Assembly: GCA_942492635.1 (NCBI GenBank)
Contig: CALOFP010000003.1
Coordinates: forward strand, 372,001-436,000
Direction of reading: 5' to 3'
Length of the DNA: 64,000 bases
Source of the DNA: CALOFP01 sp942492635
Lineage (GTDB): Bacteria > UBP6 > UBA1177 > CALOFP01
Shown: piece by piece, positions 16,191 to 25,467 of the stretch
Layout of the letters: the number at the start of each line of letters is the position of its first letter
Position numbering within the stretch: the stretch's first letter is position 1
Program-made: the position numbers and the translations under genes
The notes under the pieces: model-generated
Told to the model about the DNA's origin: nothing
What the model saw: only the letters and a program-made list of their open reading frames with translations
Database searches by the model: none

Positions 16191-17453
16191 ATGAAACTGA
16201 AAATTTTTTCAATGTTTACTCTTCTTTTTCTTTTAATCTGTTGTGGAAATGAAAACGAGGTAAAAGAAAGTGACGGAGACAACAAAACGACAGAAAAGGA
16301 ATCTCAAACGACGGATTCGGACGCTACCGAAAACGAGGACAAGGATGAAAACGGAAGCGTAGAAAACTCGACAAAATATCCGGAAATTACGAAAGTCCCT
16401 GAATATCTCGGAACTCAATTCACGAACAATTTTGATCGCCACGTCGAGTACATTGCCCAGAACGGCGGAAAAATCCACATTGTTGCCCAGAATAATATTC
16501 GTAAAGGCCAGATAATCAGAGCCTGGAATGTTCTCAGTCACTACCTCACTGATTATGAGGGATCCGATTACGGAGCGGATAAGACAGGTGTGGCAAATAA
16601 AATGGCTGAAAACCGCGCCATTCTCTGTCTTCTTAACGGACGGGACGGAGAAAGTGAGGGTTTGGAACTTCCCTGCCAGTCTCTTTTCGAAAAGGAGATT
16701 CAGGTTGAAGGTGGAGATTGGTATATTAATCAAAACTACGAATACAGGGATGCGACTTTCGAGGAAATCCTTCACATGGTTCACGATTACGGAATCGGTG
16801 TCGACGGACCCAACAGCAGCCCCGGAGCGCTTCCGGAGTTTCAAAAACAGATTCGCGCGGCACAGGTCAACTCTCTTGAGAAGAAAATCTGGGGGACATC
16901 CTCACCCGACTGGATTGAGGAGTTGAGGCAGGAGAACAGCCTCTCACAGGAGTATCTAGCGGCGGTAATAGACAGCTACTACGGTCTCTGGGGTGCATGG
17001 GAAGAGAACCCGACTCACGGGATGTGGGGTGAGTACGTTGCCAAAACGAGGGGGGAAATAGAGACAGAAGATCCAATGGGAAATGAGTTGATGAACAGAA
17101 AATACTTTCATCCCCATCTCACATACAACGCACGAATTGAAGAGAGCTTCAGAGGAATTTTCTCTCTTAAATTCGATGAAAAACTTAAATACACAAACCA
17201 CTCCCGGTATTTGAGGGACGTGACTCTGACTGGAAAAAACGATTCCGGAATCAGGGTTAACGAACTGGATAACTTCATAACGGGAAACGAAGGAATAAAT
17301 ACAGTGGTTTTTTCCGGAAACTCATCCGAATACGAAATAAAGAAAGCGGGCGACGAAACAGTCATAACAGATAAAAAAGAGAGTAGGGACGGGAAAAACC
17401 GGCTGAGGAACATTGAAAAGTTGGAATTTCAGGATAAAAGTGTGGAGTTGTGA
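16191..17453 (+). CDS. Acidic lipoprotein, function unknown
   Basis: A 420-residue lipoprotein. Residues 1-17 are a signal peptide ending in the lipobox LLICC, followed by a Glu/Asp/Ser/Thr-rich linker to about residue 65. The folded part has no motif I recognise; it contains many Trp and Tyr residues and a middle segment ILHMVHDYGIGVDGPNSS. GGAGG (16179-16183) lies 7 nt before ATG 16191. It is divergent from the membrane AraC regulator. It resembles other lipoproteins in this window only in its signal peptide and acidic linker. Confidence 0.82.
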   Translation: MKLKIFSMFTLLFLLICCGNENEVKESDGDNKTTEKESQTTDSDATENEDKDENGSVENSTKYPEITKVPEYLGTQFTNNFDRHVEYIAQNGGKIHIVAQNNIRKGQIIRAWNVLSHYLTDYEGSDYGADKTGVANKMAENRAILCLLNGRDGESEGLELPCQSLFEKEIQVEGGDWYINQNYEYRDATFEEILHMVHDYGIGVDGPNSSPGALPEFQKQIRAAQVNSLEKKIWGTSSPDWIEELRQENSLSQEYLAAVIDSYYGLWGAWEENPTHGMWGEYVAKTRGEIETEDPMGNELMNRKYFHPHLTYNARIEESFRGIFSLKFDEKLKYTNHSRYLRDVTLTGKNDSGIRVNELDNFITGNEGINTVVFSGNSSEYEIKKAGDETVITDKKESRDGKNRLRNIEKLEFQDKSVEL

Positions 17454-18185
17454 TCCTGATATTATGAAACCCAAAACCCCTGTTCCCGTAATAATTTAAA
17501 TGTCTATATCGCTACCATTTCCCCGTTATTCCTTCAATTTCCTCAACCTTCCTTTGCCTGAGAATAACTTAAGCTTGTCATTACAGACATGAATACTTAG
17601 GTTTTTACAGCTCAGTTGGATCAGAATAGTAATAAATTTTTGTGGTTATTTCCCTGATTTTTACTTTTTTTTTGAAAAACCTTCTAATGACGATTAAGTA
17701 TTTATTGATAAACGTCCTCAAAGCGCTATCATCATGATGATATCATGATAATAATTGCACTCTGAAAAAATTTCAAAAAAGAAAGCCGGAAAGGAAAGAG
17801 CAAAGTGCAGTTCAATAATCGATTACCTTTTTTCGATTTTTAAAATTTATAAACATGCGTGTGTGCGTTGTAAAAGATTTTATTATAATTTCATAATCGG
17901 ATGTCAAAGGATCGAACCGGATATTTCCCCCAATCTCAAATAAAGAGCTGAGACCGGGACAATAGATTAAAAAACTGCCTCATGTGAAGAGGAAGGTGAA
18001 AAACTCACGGGACTTCGAGACAGGCTTTTACCAATGCTGATCAATATCCATGTAACTGAGAAATAGTTTTGGTTATACGAAAATTATCATAAAGTTCTGG
18101 CACGGAGTTCACAACATTGTCGCTGCTATAGCTCTCGGGAAAGTGGGGGCGGTCGCCCGCGAAATGAAAACGACTTAGAAATAAC

Positions 18186-18207
18186 GGGCATTCCGACGAA
18201 ACGCCCC
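18186..18207. repeat. Palindrome family E, copy 2 (inverted)
   Basis: GGGCATTCC-GACGAAACGCCCC is the reverse complement, with two changes, of the copy at 6052-6074. Confidence 0.6.
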
Positions 18208-18281
18208 TGGGGTTGATTTAATAAATTCGGTCAGTTGTGTCGGCGTTGGGTTCTTCCCCTCCAAAGCCTGCCGAAGAGCAG

Positions 18282-18359
18282 GCGTTCACAAGGCCGCGAA
18301 GCGTGCCGTTCACAAGCGAAGCGTTCACGAGGCTTGCGAAGCATGCCGTTCATCTTCCC
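18282..18359. repeat. Imperfect 39-bp tandem repeat
   Basis: Two units of about 39 bp, each starting GCGTTCAC and containing GCGAAGC and TGCCGTTCA. The first ~32 bp of each agree closely. They abut the 3' end of the aminopeptidase gene. Confidence 0.6.
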
Positions 18360-19598
18360 CTATTTCATAAGGTCTTCGATTTCTTCGACTGTCTTAGGGA
18401 TGTCGGATGATAGGTTTTCGTATCCCTTTTTGGTTACGAGGATGTCGTCTTCGATCCTGATACCGATTCCTTCTTCTTCGATGTAGAGGCCGGGTTCTAC
18501 GGTAATTACCATGCCTGGCTTGAGTTCGCCGCGTCTGTCTCCGAGGTCGTGGGCGTCAAGTCCGAGGTGGTGGCTTACTCCGTGGTAGTAGTAGTTGGAG
18601 AGTTCGCTTATCTCTTTTACCAGGCCGATGGATTTGAGTCCTTCGAACAGTTCGTTCCTGGCGATTTCCTGGAGTTTGGGGAAGGGGAGGCCGGGTTTTA
18701 CGGCTTCGATTACCTTCTTTTCGGCGTTGAGTACGATGTTGTAGATCTGTCTCTGCCTTTCGGTGAATTTTCCGTTTACGGGAAATGTTCTCGATATGTC
18801 TGCGCAGTAGTTGTCCTTTGCGGCTCCGAGATCGAGAAGTACGAGGTCGCCGTCGTTTGTCTTGTCGCTGTTTTTTCCGTAGTGGAGAATTGTGGCGTTC
18901 TTTCCGGTGGCTACGATGGAGGGGAATGCGTGGGGATACTTTCCGCTTGATGTCAGAACGAAGTCGAAGTGCGCTTCAAGTTCGTATTCTCCCATCCCGG
19001 GTCGGGCGTTCTTGAGCATGGCTTCGATTCCGTTTTTGGTAACTTCGACAGCCTCCTTCATCTTCGCTATCTCTTCTGCGCTCTTTATCGAGCGGGCTAA
19101 GGCGAGGTTGTGGTGCGCGTTCCTTATCGCTATGTGAGGAAAGCGGGTTTTAATCTCTTCGGCCAGCTTATGCTGAAATCTTGCGGGTTCGTCCCAGCTG
19201 TTGCTTTCGATGTCGAGGTAGATGTTTTCAACGTTATCTCCGTTGAGGAGCCTGTTGAGGTGACTTTCGAAGTCATCTCTGTCCACTATGTTTGCGATTC
19301 CGCTGAGTTTTGTTGCCTCTTCGGGGCTTACGGGTGATCCTATCCACTTTTTCCATACGGGATCCTCCTTAGGTATAAAAAGGGTTGAGTCGATGTTTTT
19401 TCCGCTTTTCGATATGAGTAGTACGGAATCCTCCTCTTCAATTCCCGTGAGGTAGTAAAAGTTCCTGTTTATGCAGAATTCGTAGTTCTCGTCGGCAGAT
19501 CTGTGCGGTGCTTTTCCCGAATAGATCAGGGCTATTGAGTTGTTGCACAGTTCAGTTGAAAACTGTTCTCTTTTTGAAACGTAAAATTCTTTATTCAA
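18360..19598 (-). CDS. pepP: Xaa-Pro aminopeptidase (M24B)
   Basis: A 412-residue aminopeptidase P. The N-terminal creatinase-like domain contains NRNFYYLTGIEEEDS. The C-terminal pita-bread domain carries the five dimetal ligands: Asp256 and Asp267 (LLDLGAAKDNYCADISR), His343 (GVSHHLG), Glu368 (VEPGLY) and Glu383 (GIRIEDD). It removes an N-terminal residue preceding proline. I chose TTG 19598 because GGAGGAG sits directly upstream; the TTG at 19610 would place that site inside the coding region. Single gene, with ilvE divergent upstream. Confidence 0.92.
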   Translation of the reverse strand: MNKEFYVSKREQFSTELCNNSIALIYSGKAPHRSADENYEFCINRNFYYLTGIEEEDSVLLISKSGKNIDSTLFIPKEDPVWKKWIGSPVSPEEATKLSGIANIVDRDDFESHLNRLLNGDNVENIYLDIESNSWDEPARFQHKLAEEIKTRFPHIAIRNAHHNLALARSIKSAEEIAKMKEAVEVTKNGIEAMLKNARPGMGEYELEAHFDFVLTSSGKYPHAFPSIVATGKNATILHYGKNSDKTNDGDLVLLDLGAAKDNYCADISRTFPVNGKFTERQRQIYNIVLNAEKKVIEAVKPGLPFPKLQEIARNELFEGLKSIGLVKEISELSNYYYHGVSHHLGLDAHDLGDRRGELKPGMVITVEPGLYIEEEGIGIRIEDDILVTKKGYENLSSDIPKTVEEIEDLMK

Positions 19599-19679
19599 TT
19601 TCTCCTCCAAGAGTTGTTCATGAGGATTTTACTAATTTTTGATCACTTATTCAATTTCTTTAATTGACGCCAAGAATAT

Positions 19680-19708
19680 TTGACAAAGGAAAATGAATAT
19701 TATATTCT
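19680..19708 (+). promoter_or_regulatory. Sigma-70-type promoter of ilvE
   Basis: TTGACA (19680-19685), a 17-bp spacer and TATTCT (19703-19708). The ilvE start codon lies about 60 bp further on. Confidence 0.7.
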
Positions 19709-19766
19709 CCTCTTGCAATCTATAGTTCGTTTCTATTCATATATTTAATTAAATTCGGAGGATATC

Positions 19767-20798
19767 ATGGAAAACGTGAAAAAAGTTGATCTCGATTGGG
19801 GAAAACTTGGATTCGCCTACATAAAGACTGATAAAAGGTTCCTTGCCCGCTGGAAAGGTGGTAACTGGGACGAGGGAAAGATGGTTGAGGACAACCACGT
19901 AACAATTCACGAGGGTTCTACAGCTCTTCACTACGGTCAGACATGTTTCGAAGGTCTCAAGGCTTTCACTGCAAAGGACGGAAGAGTTCTCCTTTTCAGA
20001 CCCGATCAGAACGCAGCCAGAATGCAGCGCAGCTGTGACTCACTTCTCATGGCTAAGCCTACAACCGAGATGTTCATAGAAGCTTGCAAGAAGGTTTGCA
20101 AGGAGAATATGGCATGGATTCCTCCTTACGGAAGCGGTGCGGCATTCTATCTCAGACCATACCTTTTCGGTTGCGGTGAGAACCTCGGTGTTAAGCCTGC
20201 TCCCGAGTACATCTTCTCAGTATACGGTGTTCCTGTAGGTCCTTACTTCAAGGGCGGAATGAGCCCGGTTAACTTCTGTATCGCAGAGTACGACCGTGCA
20301 GCTCCACGCGGAACAGGTTCCGTAAAGGTCGGCGGAAACTACGCAGCAAGCCTCCTGGCTCACGAAGATGCAGTCAAGTCGGGATTCGCAGATGCAATCT
20401 ATCTCGATCCTGCCACACGCACAAAGATAGAGGAGGTCGGTGCAGCAAACTTCTTCGGTATCACAAAGGACAACAAGTTCATCACACCGAAGTCACCTTC
20501 CATCCTTCCGAGTATCACAAAGTACTCACTCATGCACATCGCAAAAGAGTACCTTGGATTGGAAGTTGAAGAGCGTGACGTTCTCATCGATAACCTTGAC
20601 GAGTTCGTTGAAGCCGGAGCATGCGGTACTGCAGCTGTTATCTCACCGATCGGCGGAATCGAGTACAAAGGCAAGCTTCACACCTTCTATGGAGAAGGAA
20701 AGGAAGTAGGACCTGTTACAAAAGAACTCTACAGAATCCTTACAGGAATTCAGTGCGGAGAGGTTGAAGCTCCGGAAGGCTGGATCGTAGAAGTTTAA
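19767..20798 (+). CDS. ilvE: Branched-chain amino acid aminotransferase
   Basis: A 343-residue fold-type IV PLP enzyme. The PLP lysine is Lys187 in SVKVGGNYAAS; YGQTCFEGLKAF (56-67) and LRPYLFGCGENLG (129-141) shape the substrate pocket; EVGAANFFG lies downstream. The length and these motifs are of the longer BCAT type found in eukaryotes and many bacteria. It interconverts Val, Leu, Ile and their 2-oxo acids with 2-oxoglutarate as amino acceptor. The ATG follows GGAGG. A clear promoter precedes it and a terminator follows, so it is a one-gene transcript. Confidence 0.95.
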   Translation: MENVKKVDLDWGKLGFAYIKTDKRFLARWKGGNWDEGKMVEDNHVTIHEGSTALHYGQTCFEGLKAFTAKDGRVLLFRPDQNAARMQRSCDSLLMAKPTTEMFIEACKKVCKENMAWIPPYGSGAAFYLRPYLFGCGENLGVKPAPEYIFSVYGVPVGPYFKGGMSPVNFCIAEYDRAAPRGTGSVKVGGNYAASLLAHEDAVKSGFADAIYLDPATRTKIEEVGAANFFGITKDNKFITPKSPSILPSITKYSLMHIAKEYLGLEVEERDVLIDNLDEFVEAGACGTAAVISPIGGIEYKGKLHTFYGEGKEVGPVTKELYRILTGIQCGEVEAPEGWIVEV

Positions 20799-21126
20799 AG
20801 AGTAAAATTTCAGTTCATGTTTGGGAGACGGGCTTGTCCCGTCTCTTTTTTTGTTTGTGAAAGAGTGGACAGGCTTTCCTCCAGACTTTGTGGGTCGCAA
20901 GTTGGGTGCATTGTTGTTTATGTACTTGTAATTAAGAATGAATCTTGACATCTGAATGACTTTTTAGATTTGGTTAGATTGTTCTACAATACTTTAATCC
21001 CTCCGGGATTTTGAAGAATTGACAAACTAGCTTCTTGATTACTTTTTTAAACTTAAGCCGATTGTTTTATCAATAAAGTTCTGGAGAAGACCCAGATTCT
21101 TCCACTTTTCAACTGGAGAAAGATCT
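20799..21126. other. Intergenic region ilvE / Nudix gene
   Basis: Contains the ilvE terminator at 20825-20852. The remaining 270 bp show nothing recognisable. Confidence 0.6.
20825..20852 (+). terminator. Rho-independent terminator of ilvE
   Basis: GAGACGGG and CCCGTCTC pair perfectly around CTTGT and are followed by seven T. Confidence 0.93.
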
Positions 21127-21528
21127 ATGTCTGAATCTGCAATCGTTGTCTGCTGTGCGATTATCCGGAAGGGGACCCGTTTCCTCATTGCACGCCGTTC
21201 CGAAGGCCACCTGAAGGGAAAGTGGGAGTTTCCCGGCGGTAAGGTAGAAGAGGATGAAACTCCCGAAGAGGCTCTTGAAAGGGAAATCCACGAGGAGTTT
21301 CTCGTCAGGATCAAAGTGGGTCAGCGGCTTTCGACCAGTGTTTTCGATTACGGAACAAAGGTTGTGGAGCTGATTCCCTTTGTTGCGGAGATTGTTTCGG
21401 GGGATCTGCGTCCCCAGGATCACGATGCCGTGGAGTGGATCGGTGTCGACGATTTCGAAAAGTTCGATATCGCCCCGGCGGATGTTCCTATTGTGTCGGA
21501 AGTGGCTCGTATTTTTAAGAAAGGTTGA
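21127..21528 (+). CDS. Nudix hydrolase (MutT-like)
   Basis: A 133-residue Nudix protein. The Nudix box runs from GGKVEEDETPEEALERE to IHEEF (about residues 38-59), with the metal-binding RExxEE residues present. WEFPGGK ahead of it and the short length fit the MutT/8-oxo-dGTP diphosphatase group, which cleans oxidised nucleotides from the pool. Other nucleoside diphosphate substrates are possible. GGAG lies at normal distance before ATG 21127. yqeY follows 123 bp downstream on the same strand. Confidence 0.9.
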   Translation: MSESAIVVCCAIIRKGTRFLIARRSEGHLKGKWEFPGGKVEEDETPEEALEREIHEEFLVRIKVGQRLSTSVFDYGTKVVELIPFVAEIVSGDLRPQDHDAVEWIGVDDFEKFDIAPADVPIVSEVARIFKKG

Positions 21529-21651
21529 TTTTCAACCCTGTTTTTATACTATGATTCGGTCGAACAGTTTGTTGATCTGGAGAGATCGGGTATCCGGTTT
21601 ATCTTCGGAGCGGAAAAGATCGGCGTTGTTTAATATTTTGGAGGTGATATT

Positions 21652-22089
21652 ATGCTCTTAACTACTCTCAGAAAAGATATGATGATGGCTAAAAAGGAGA
21701 AGGACACTGTAAAGGCAAATCTTCTTTCGACACTTGTGGCAGAGGCTGTCATGATTGGTAAAAACGATGGAAACCGTGAGACAACTGAGCCTGAAATAAT
21801 TAAACTTATCGGTAAGTTCATCAAATCGACCAACGAGAACATCTCCATACTCCAGGAGGCCGGTAAAGATTGCGAAACAGAGATTCTCGAAAGGGATATC
21901 CTTTCCGTCTACCTTCCCAAGCAGATGAGTGATGATGAGCTTCGTGATGCAGTTTCAAAAATCATCGACGAACTCGGCGAAAAGAGCCCGAAAATGATGG
22001 GTGCCGTAATGGGAAAACTCAAGGCCCAGTACGAAGGTCAGTACGATGGAAAAAGCGCCAGCGGAATAGTTAAATCAATGCTCAGTTAA
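21652..22089 (+). CDS. yqeY: GatB/YqeY domain protein
   Basis: A 145-residue all-helical YqeY protein. It shows the conserved N-terminal helix MLLTTLRKDMMMAKK, the central EIIKLIGKFIKSTNE and ILSVYLPKQMSDDEL, and the C-terminal GAVMGKLKAQYEGQYDG and DGKSASGIVKSML. The domain matches the tail of the GatB subunit of the tRNA amidotransferase and probably binds tRNA; the role of the stand-alone form is unclear. GGAGG lies before the ATG. It follows the Nudix gene on the same strand. Confidence 0.92.
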   Translation: MLLTTLRKDMMMAKKEKDTVKANLLSTLVAEAVMIGKNDGNRETTEPEIIKLIGKFIKSTNENISILQEAGKDCETEILERDILSVYLPKQMSDDELRDAVSKIIDELGEKSPKMMGAVMGKLKAQYEGQYDGKSASGIVKSMLS

Positions 22090-22311
22090 ACTTTTTTCAA
22101 AAAATGAAGAGCCCTCAGCTTGATTTTTGGCTTTTATTTGCTAGATTAAGGCTGGATCTTGTTTAACATAGCGTCAGAACGAAAACTGTTTACAAAATTG
22201 TACAAAAACCGGGGAGAGGTGTGATTTTTTCTTATCCCTTCTTCTTTCAGGTCTTTTAAACGTTTTTAAGTTTGACGCTGCAGAACGTAATTTCTGACGA
22301 AGGAGGACAGT

Positions 22312-23745
22312 TTGTGCGGTATCGCCGGTATCTTTAATGTTGAGAACGCTGAACAGGACGTAGCCAAAGTACTTTTTGCCATCCAGCATCGCGGACAGGA
22401 GAGCTGCGGAATCTCGACAAGGATCGAAAACGGAAATGTGCTTACCTATAAGGGAATGGGGCTCGTAAAGAACGTACTGACCCCGACACTGCTTTCAAGT
22501 TACGAAGGAAATATCTCCATCGGTCATGTTCGCTATCCGACCGCTGGAAGAAGTGATGCTCTGAACAGCCAGCCTCACTCCATAGAACTCGCCGAGGGTG
22601 CAAAGATGTCTATCTGCTCGAACGGTGACATCATCAACTACGGTGAGCTCAGAAAGTGGCTTGAGGATGAAAAGGGTTTCATATTCAAAAGCGATAACGA
22701 CGGTGAGCTGATCGGCCGACTCATCGCATACTTCCATATCGTGGAGGGTGAGGAGATCGAAAAAGCGATCGCGATGACTCAGGAGAAGCTCAAGGGTGCA
22801 TTCTCCTCGATTCTCGTTTACGGCGACCGCATGTTCGGTTTCAGAGATCCGCACGGATTCAGACCCTACTCAACGGGTCACATGACCTGGAACGGAAAGG
22901 GTGAAATCCCATCCGACGGAATCGTACTGGCTAGCGAGAGCTGCGCATTCGGAATTGTCGGAGCTACAAAGATAAGGGAGCTGGAGCCGGGTGAAATCAT
23001 CGCCCTGGAGAAGGGAAAACCGATGCGCACGGTTGCCGTCAACGGCAAGAAAAAGCAGCACTGTGTTTTTGAGCTCATCTACTTTTCACGTCCGGACAGC
23101 GAAGGTTTCGGCGAGTACGTTTACGATGTGAGAAAAAAGATAGGTGCAGTTCTTGCGGATCACGATTGCGATCTTCCGCACGGAGATGATCTTGTCGCCA
23201 TCTCCGTACCCGATTCATCCAACTTCGTAGCACTCGGATATGCAAACCGGAAGGGTTGCGCCTTCGACATGGCTCTTCTCCGTAACCACTACGTCGGAAG
23301 AACATTTACGAAACCCGATCAGAACTCAAGGGATGAGGGTGTGAAGCAGAAGTTCAATCCGCTGCCCGGATTCTTCGAAGGAAAGAGGGTTGTGCTCGTG
23401 GATGACTCCATCGTACGCGGAACAACGCTCAGGAAGATTGTGAGAATGGTCAAGGCAGCCGGAGCGAAAGAGGTACACGTGCGCATCGGTTCCCCGAAGG
23501 TTGTGGGACCCTGCTACTACGGAATCGATACACCCACAGAGGGCGAACTCATAGCAAACAGGATGAATCATGATGAAATCTGCGAGCACCTTACTGCGGA
23601 TTCACTCAGGTATTTTGAAGTTGCCGATTTTCCCAAGGTTCTCAAAAACGCGGAAAACTTCTGCTACGCCTGTTTCAATAAAGACTACATCTACTCTCCC
23701 GACAACTACGACAAGGTCAACGCACCTTCCATGGGAGAAAATTAA
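22312..23745 (+). CDS. purF: Amidophosphoribosyltransferase
   Basis: A 477-residue PurF, the first committed enzyme of purine synthesis (glutamine + PRPP to phosphoribosylamine). Start is TTG 22312 with AAGGAGG upstream, so Cys2 (CGIAGIFN) becomes the N-terminal nucleophile after Met removal. The glutaminase part has QHRGQESCGI; the PRPP loop is VVLVDDSIVRGTT. Cys residues in KQHCVFE, GPCYYGIDT and FCYACF correspond to the four [4Fe-4S] ligands of the oxygen-sensitive Bacillus-type enzyme. The stop overlaps the mazG start by 1 nt, so the two are translationally coupled. Confidence 0.96.
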   Translation: MCGIAGIFNVENAEQDVAKVLFAIQHRGQESCGISTRIENGNVLTYKGMGLVKNVLTPTLLSSYEGNISIGHVRYPTAGRSDALNSQPHSIELAEGAKMSICSNGDIINYGELRKWLEDEKGFIFKSDNDGELIGRLIAYFHIVEGEEIEKAIAMTQEKLKGAFSSILVYGDRMFGFRDPHGFRPYSTGHMTWNGKGEIPSDGIVLASESCAFGIVGATKIRELEPGEIIALEKGKPMRTVAVNGKKKQHCVFELIYFSRPDSEGFGEYVYDVRKKIGAVLADHDCDLPHGDDLVAISVPDSSNFVALGYANRKGCAFDMALLRNHYVGRTFTKPDQNSRDEGVKQKFNPLPGFFEGKRVVLVDDSIVRGTTLRKIVRMVKAAGAKEVHVRIGSPKVVGPCYYGIDTPTEGELIANRMNHDEICEHLTADSLRYFEVADFPKVLKNAENFCYACFNKDYIYSPDNYDKVNAPSMGEN

Positions 23746-24521
23746 TGACGAAACCCATCGACCGACTTCTTGAGGTGATGGCTGTTCTCCGGTCCGAAAA
23801 GGGATGCCCCTGGGACCGGAAACAGACCATTGCGACTCTCAAGCCCTACATAATCGAGGAGGCTTTTGAAGTTGTGGATGCCATCGATCAGGGCGGAAGG
23901 GAACTCGTGGATGAACTGGGTGATCTTCTTCTCCAGGTTGTTTTTGCCGCACAGATCGCTTCGGAGGAGGGCAAATTCTCCTTCGACGACGTAGCCAGTT
24001 CCATAACTGAAAAACTGGTCAGGCGTCATCCCCACGTTTTCGGTGAGACCGTGGTTAAGGATGCGGACGAGGTTATCACCAACTGGAACAGGATAAAGAA
24101 GGAGCGGGAGGAGAAAAAGTATCTTCTCGACGGCGTTCCGAGCGCCATGCCCTCCGCGATTCTCGCCCAGAGGTATACCGACAGGGCGGCCTCGGTAGGT
24201 TTCGACTGGGAAAAGTGGGAGGATGTTCTTCCAAAGATAGATGAAGAGCTGGACGAGCTGAAGGAATCGATTGCAACAGGCGACAGGGACGAGATTTTTC
24301 ACGAAATGGGCGATCTTCTCTTCGCCGTCGTCAACCTCTCCAGAAAGCTCGGAATAAATTCTGACGAAGCCCTCAGGGCCTGTTCCGCCCGTTTTCGTGA
24401 GAGATTCAACAAGATGGAGGATCTCAATCCTGCCGTTGTGGACGGAACCATGGACATCGACAGTCTCGAAGAGCTGTGGCAGGAGGCCAAGAGGAGTTTG
24501 AAAAAGGAGAAGGAAAGTTAA
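23745..24521 (+). CDS. mazG: Nucleoside triphosphate pyrophosphohydrolase MazG
   Basis: A 258-residue MazG with two tandem helical domains. The first has GCPWDRKQTIATLKPYIIEEA and the metal-binding ELGDLLLQVVFAA; the second repeats the pattern with HEMGDLLFAVVNL. The linker TDRAASVGFDWEKWE is typical. It hydrolyses NTPs and dNTPs to monophosphates and diphosphate, acting in nucleotide housekeeping. It overlaps purF by 1 nt and the dehydratase activase gene starts at the next base after its stop, so it is within one operon. Confidence 0.95.
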   Translation: MTKPIDRLLEVMAVLRSEKGCPWDRKQTIATLKPYIIEEAFEVVDAIDQGGRELVDELGDLLLQVVFAAQIASEEGKFSFDDVASSITEKLVRRHPHVFGETVVKDADEVITNWNRIKKEREEKKYLLDGVPSAMPSAILAQRYTDRAASVGFDWEKWEDVLPKIDEELDELKESIATGDRDEIFHEMGDLLFAVVNLSRKLGINSDEALRACSARFRERFNKMEDLNPAVVDGTMDIDSLEELWQEAKRSLKKEKES

Positions 24522-25322
24522 ATGTATTTTGCCGGAATTGATGTCGGATCCCGAACGGGAAAGATTGTCGTACTTGGAGAAGATGGTGAACTTCTGCACT
24601 CTTATATCACTGAAACTGTCAGGAATGCCGTACTGACCTATGAAAAACTGATCGAATCGATTCCGGAGGAACTTTCCGGAAAGGAACTCTGTACACTCGC
24701 CACCGGCTACGGAAGGGTCGCCCTTGAGCCGAAAGTGGATTACACCGCAACGGAAATCACATGTCACTTTCTCGGAGTCCGCCGTTTTTTTCCGAAAGTG
24801 GGAACGATTGTGGACATCGGAGGACAGGACAGCAAGGTAATAACAGTTGAGAACGACACCATACGGGATTTCGCCATGAACGACAGATGTGCCGCCGGAA
24901 CCGGCCGCTTTCTCGAAGTCATGGTGGGAAGGCTCGGCTACACCATGGAGGAGTTCTGCGATCTGGATATGGAGGGAATTGATCCCGTTCCCATTAACGC
25001 CACATGCACCGTTTTCGCCGAGAGCGAGGTTGTGGGGCTGATGGCGACCGATACCGATCCCAGGGCGATCGTCGCATCCATAGCGCGCATGGCCGCATCC
25101 AATATCGGCGCAATGATTCGCCGTCTTCACGCCGATCCGCCCGTCGTCATGACCGGCGGTGTTTCAAAAATTGGTCCCGTTCGATATTTTCTTGAAAAGC
25201 TTGCGGATAGCAATATAATGACCCATGAGGCATCCCAGCTCATGGGAGCATGGGGCGCCGCGTTGCTATCAAGGAAAAAGTTCGGAGATGATCATGAATT
25301 GGAAACGGTATGTGAGGATTAG
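24522..25322 (+). CDS. Acyl-CoA dehydratase activase (BadF/HgdC family)
   Basis: A 266-residue ASKHA-fold ATPase. The ATP loop GIDVGSRTGK is at 5-14, and DIGGQDSK at 98-105. Cys123 (DRCAAGTGRFLE) and Cys162 (INATCTVFAESEV) match the two Cys per subunit that hold the single [4Fe-4S] bridging the dimer. Activases of this type drive one electron, at the cost of ATP, into 2-hydroxyacyl-CoA dehydratases or benzoyl-CoA reductase-like enzymes. A dehydratase subunit is present at the right edge of the window, 38 kb away. The next gene overlaps its 3' end by 29 nt. Confidence 0.92.
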   Translation: MYFAGIDVGSRTGKIVVLGEDGELLHSYITETVRNAVLTYEKLIESIPEELSGKELCTLATGYGRVALEPKVDYTATEITCHFLGVRRFFPKVGTIVDIGGQDSKVITVENDTIRDFAMNDRCAAGTGRFLEVMVGRLGYTMEEFCDLDMEGIDPVPINATCTVFAESEVVGLMATDTDPRAIVASIARMAASNIGAMIRRLHADPPVVMTGGVSKIGPVRYFLEKLADSNIMTHEASQLMGAWGAALLSRKKFGDDHELETVCED

Positions 25323-25467
25323 TCTCTTAGTTTTACTTTTTGTGACAGGCTGCTTTTTTATGTCGCTTGCCTGGCAACCTTTCGACGAGTGGGGCACGAC
25401 TGAGGCCAAGCTCATAGAGACAAACGGCAACAACCTCTGCACCAGCTGTATGGGGTTGTATAAATGA
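25294..25467 (+). CDS. Small membrane CXXC protein (CD1871A-like)
   Basis: A 57-residue protein with one hydrophobic segment (ISLLVLLFVTGCFFMSLAW, about residues 9-27) that also reads as a possible lipobox, and a C-terminal CTSCMGLYK. This architecture, one membrane helix and a terminal CxxC, matches the small CD1871A-type CXXC proteins encoded beside membrane ferredoxins. ATG 25294 has GGAG 6 nt upstream; an earlier ATG at 25288 is too close. It overlaps the activase by 29 nt and the next gene by 4 nt. It is probably a thiol or metal-binding partner of the membrane ferredoxin. Confidence 0.75.
   Translation: MNWKRYVRISLLVLLFVTGCFFMSLAWQPFDEWGTTEAKLIETNGNNLCTSCMGLYK

Larger units (their letters stand above)
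17454..18359. other. Long intergenic region with repeats
   Basis: About 900 bp with no convincing gene. The 62-codon frame at 17755-17943 has no ribosome site and odd composition. Family E copy 2 lies at 18186-18207 and an imperfect 39-bp tandem repeat at 18282-18359, next to the aminopeptidase stop codon. Confidence 0.6.

Noticed and set aside
17755..17943. 62-codon frame in the 17.5-18.3 kb gap
   Set aside because: No ribosome site, unusual composition and no recognised motif.
23742..25130. 462-codon open frame on the minus strand opposite mazG and the activase gene
   Set aside because: It is fully antisense to two well-identified genes, its protein has no recognisable domain, and no ribosome site precedes its start. 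A shadow of codon bias.
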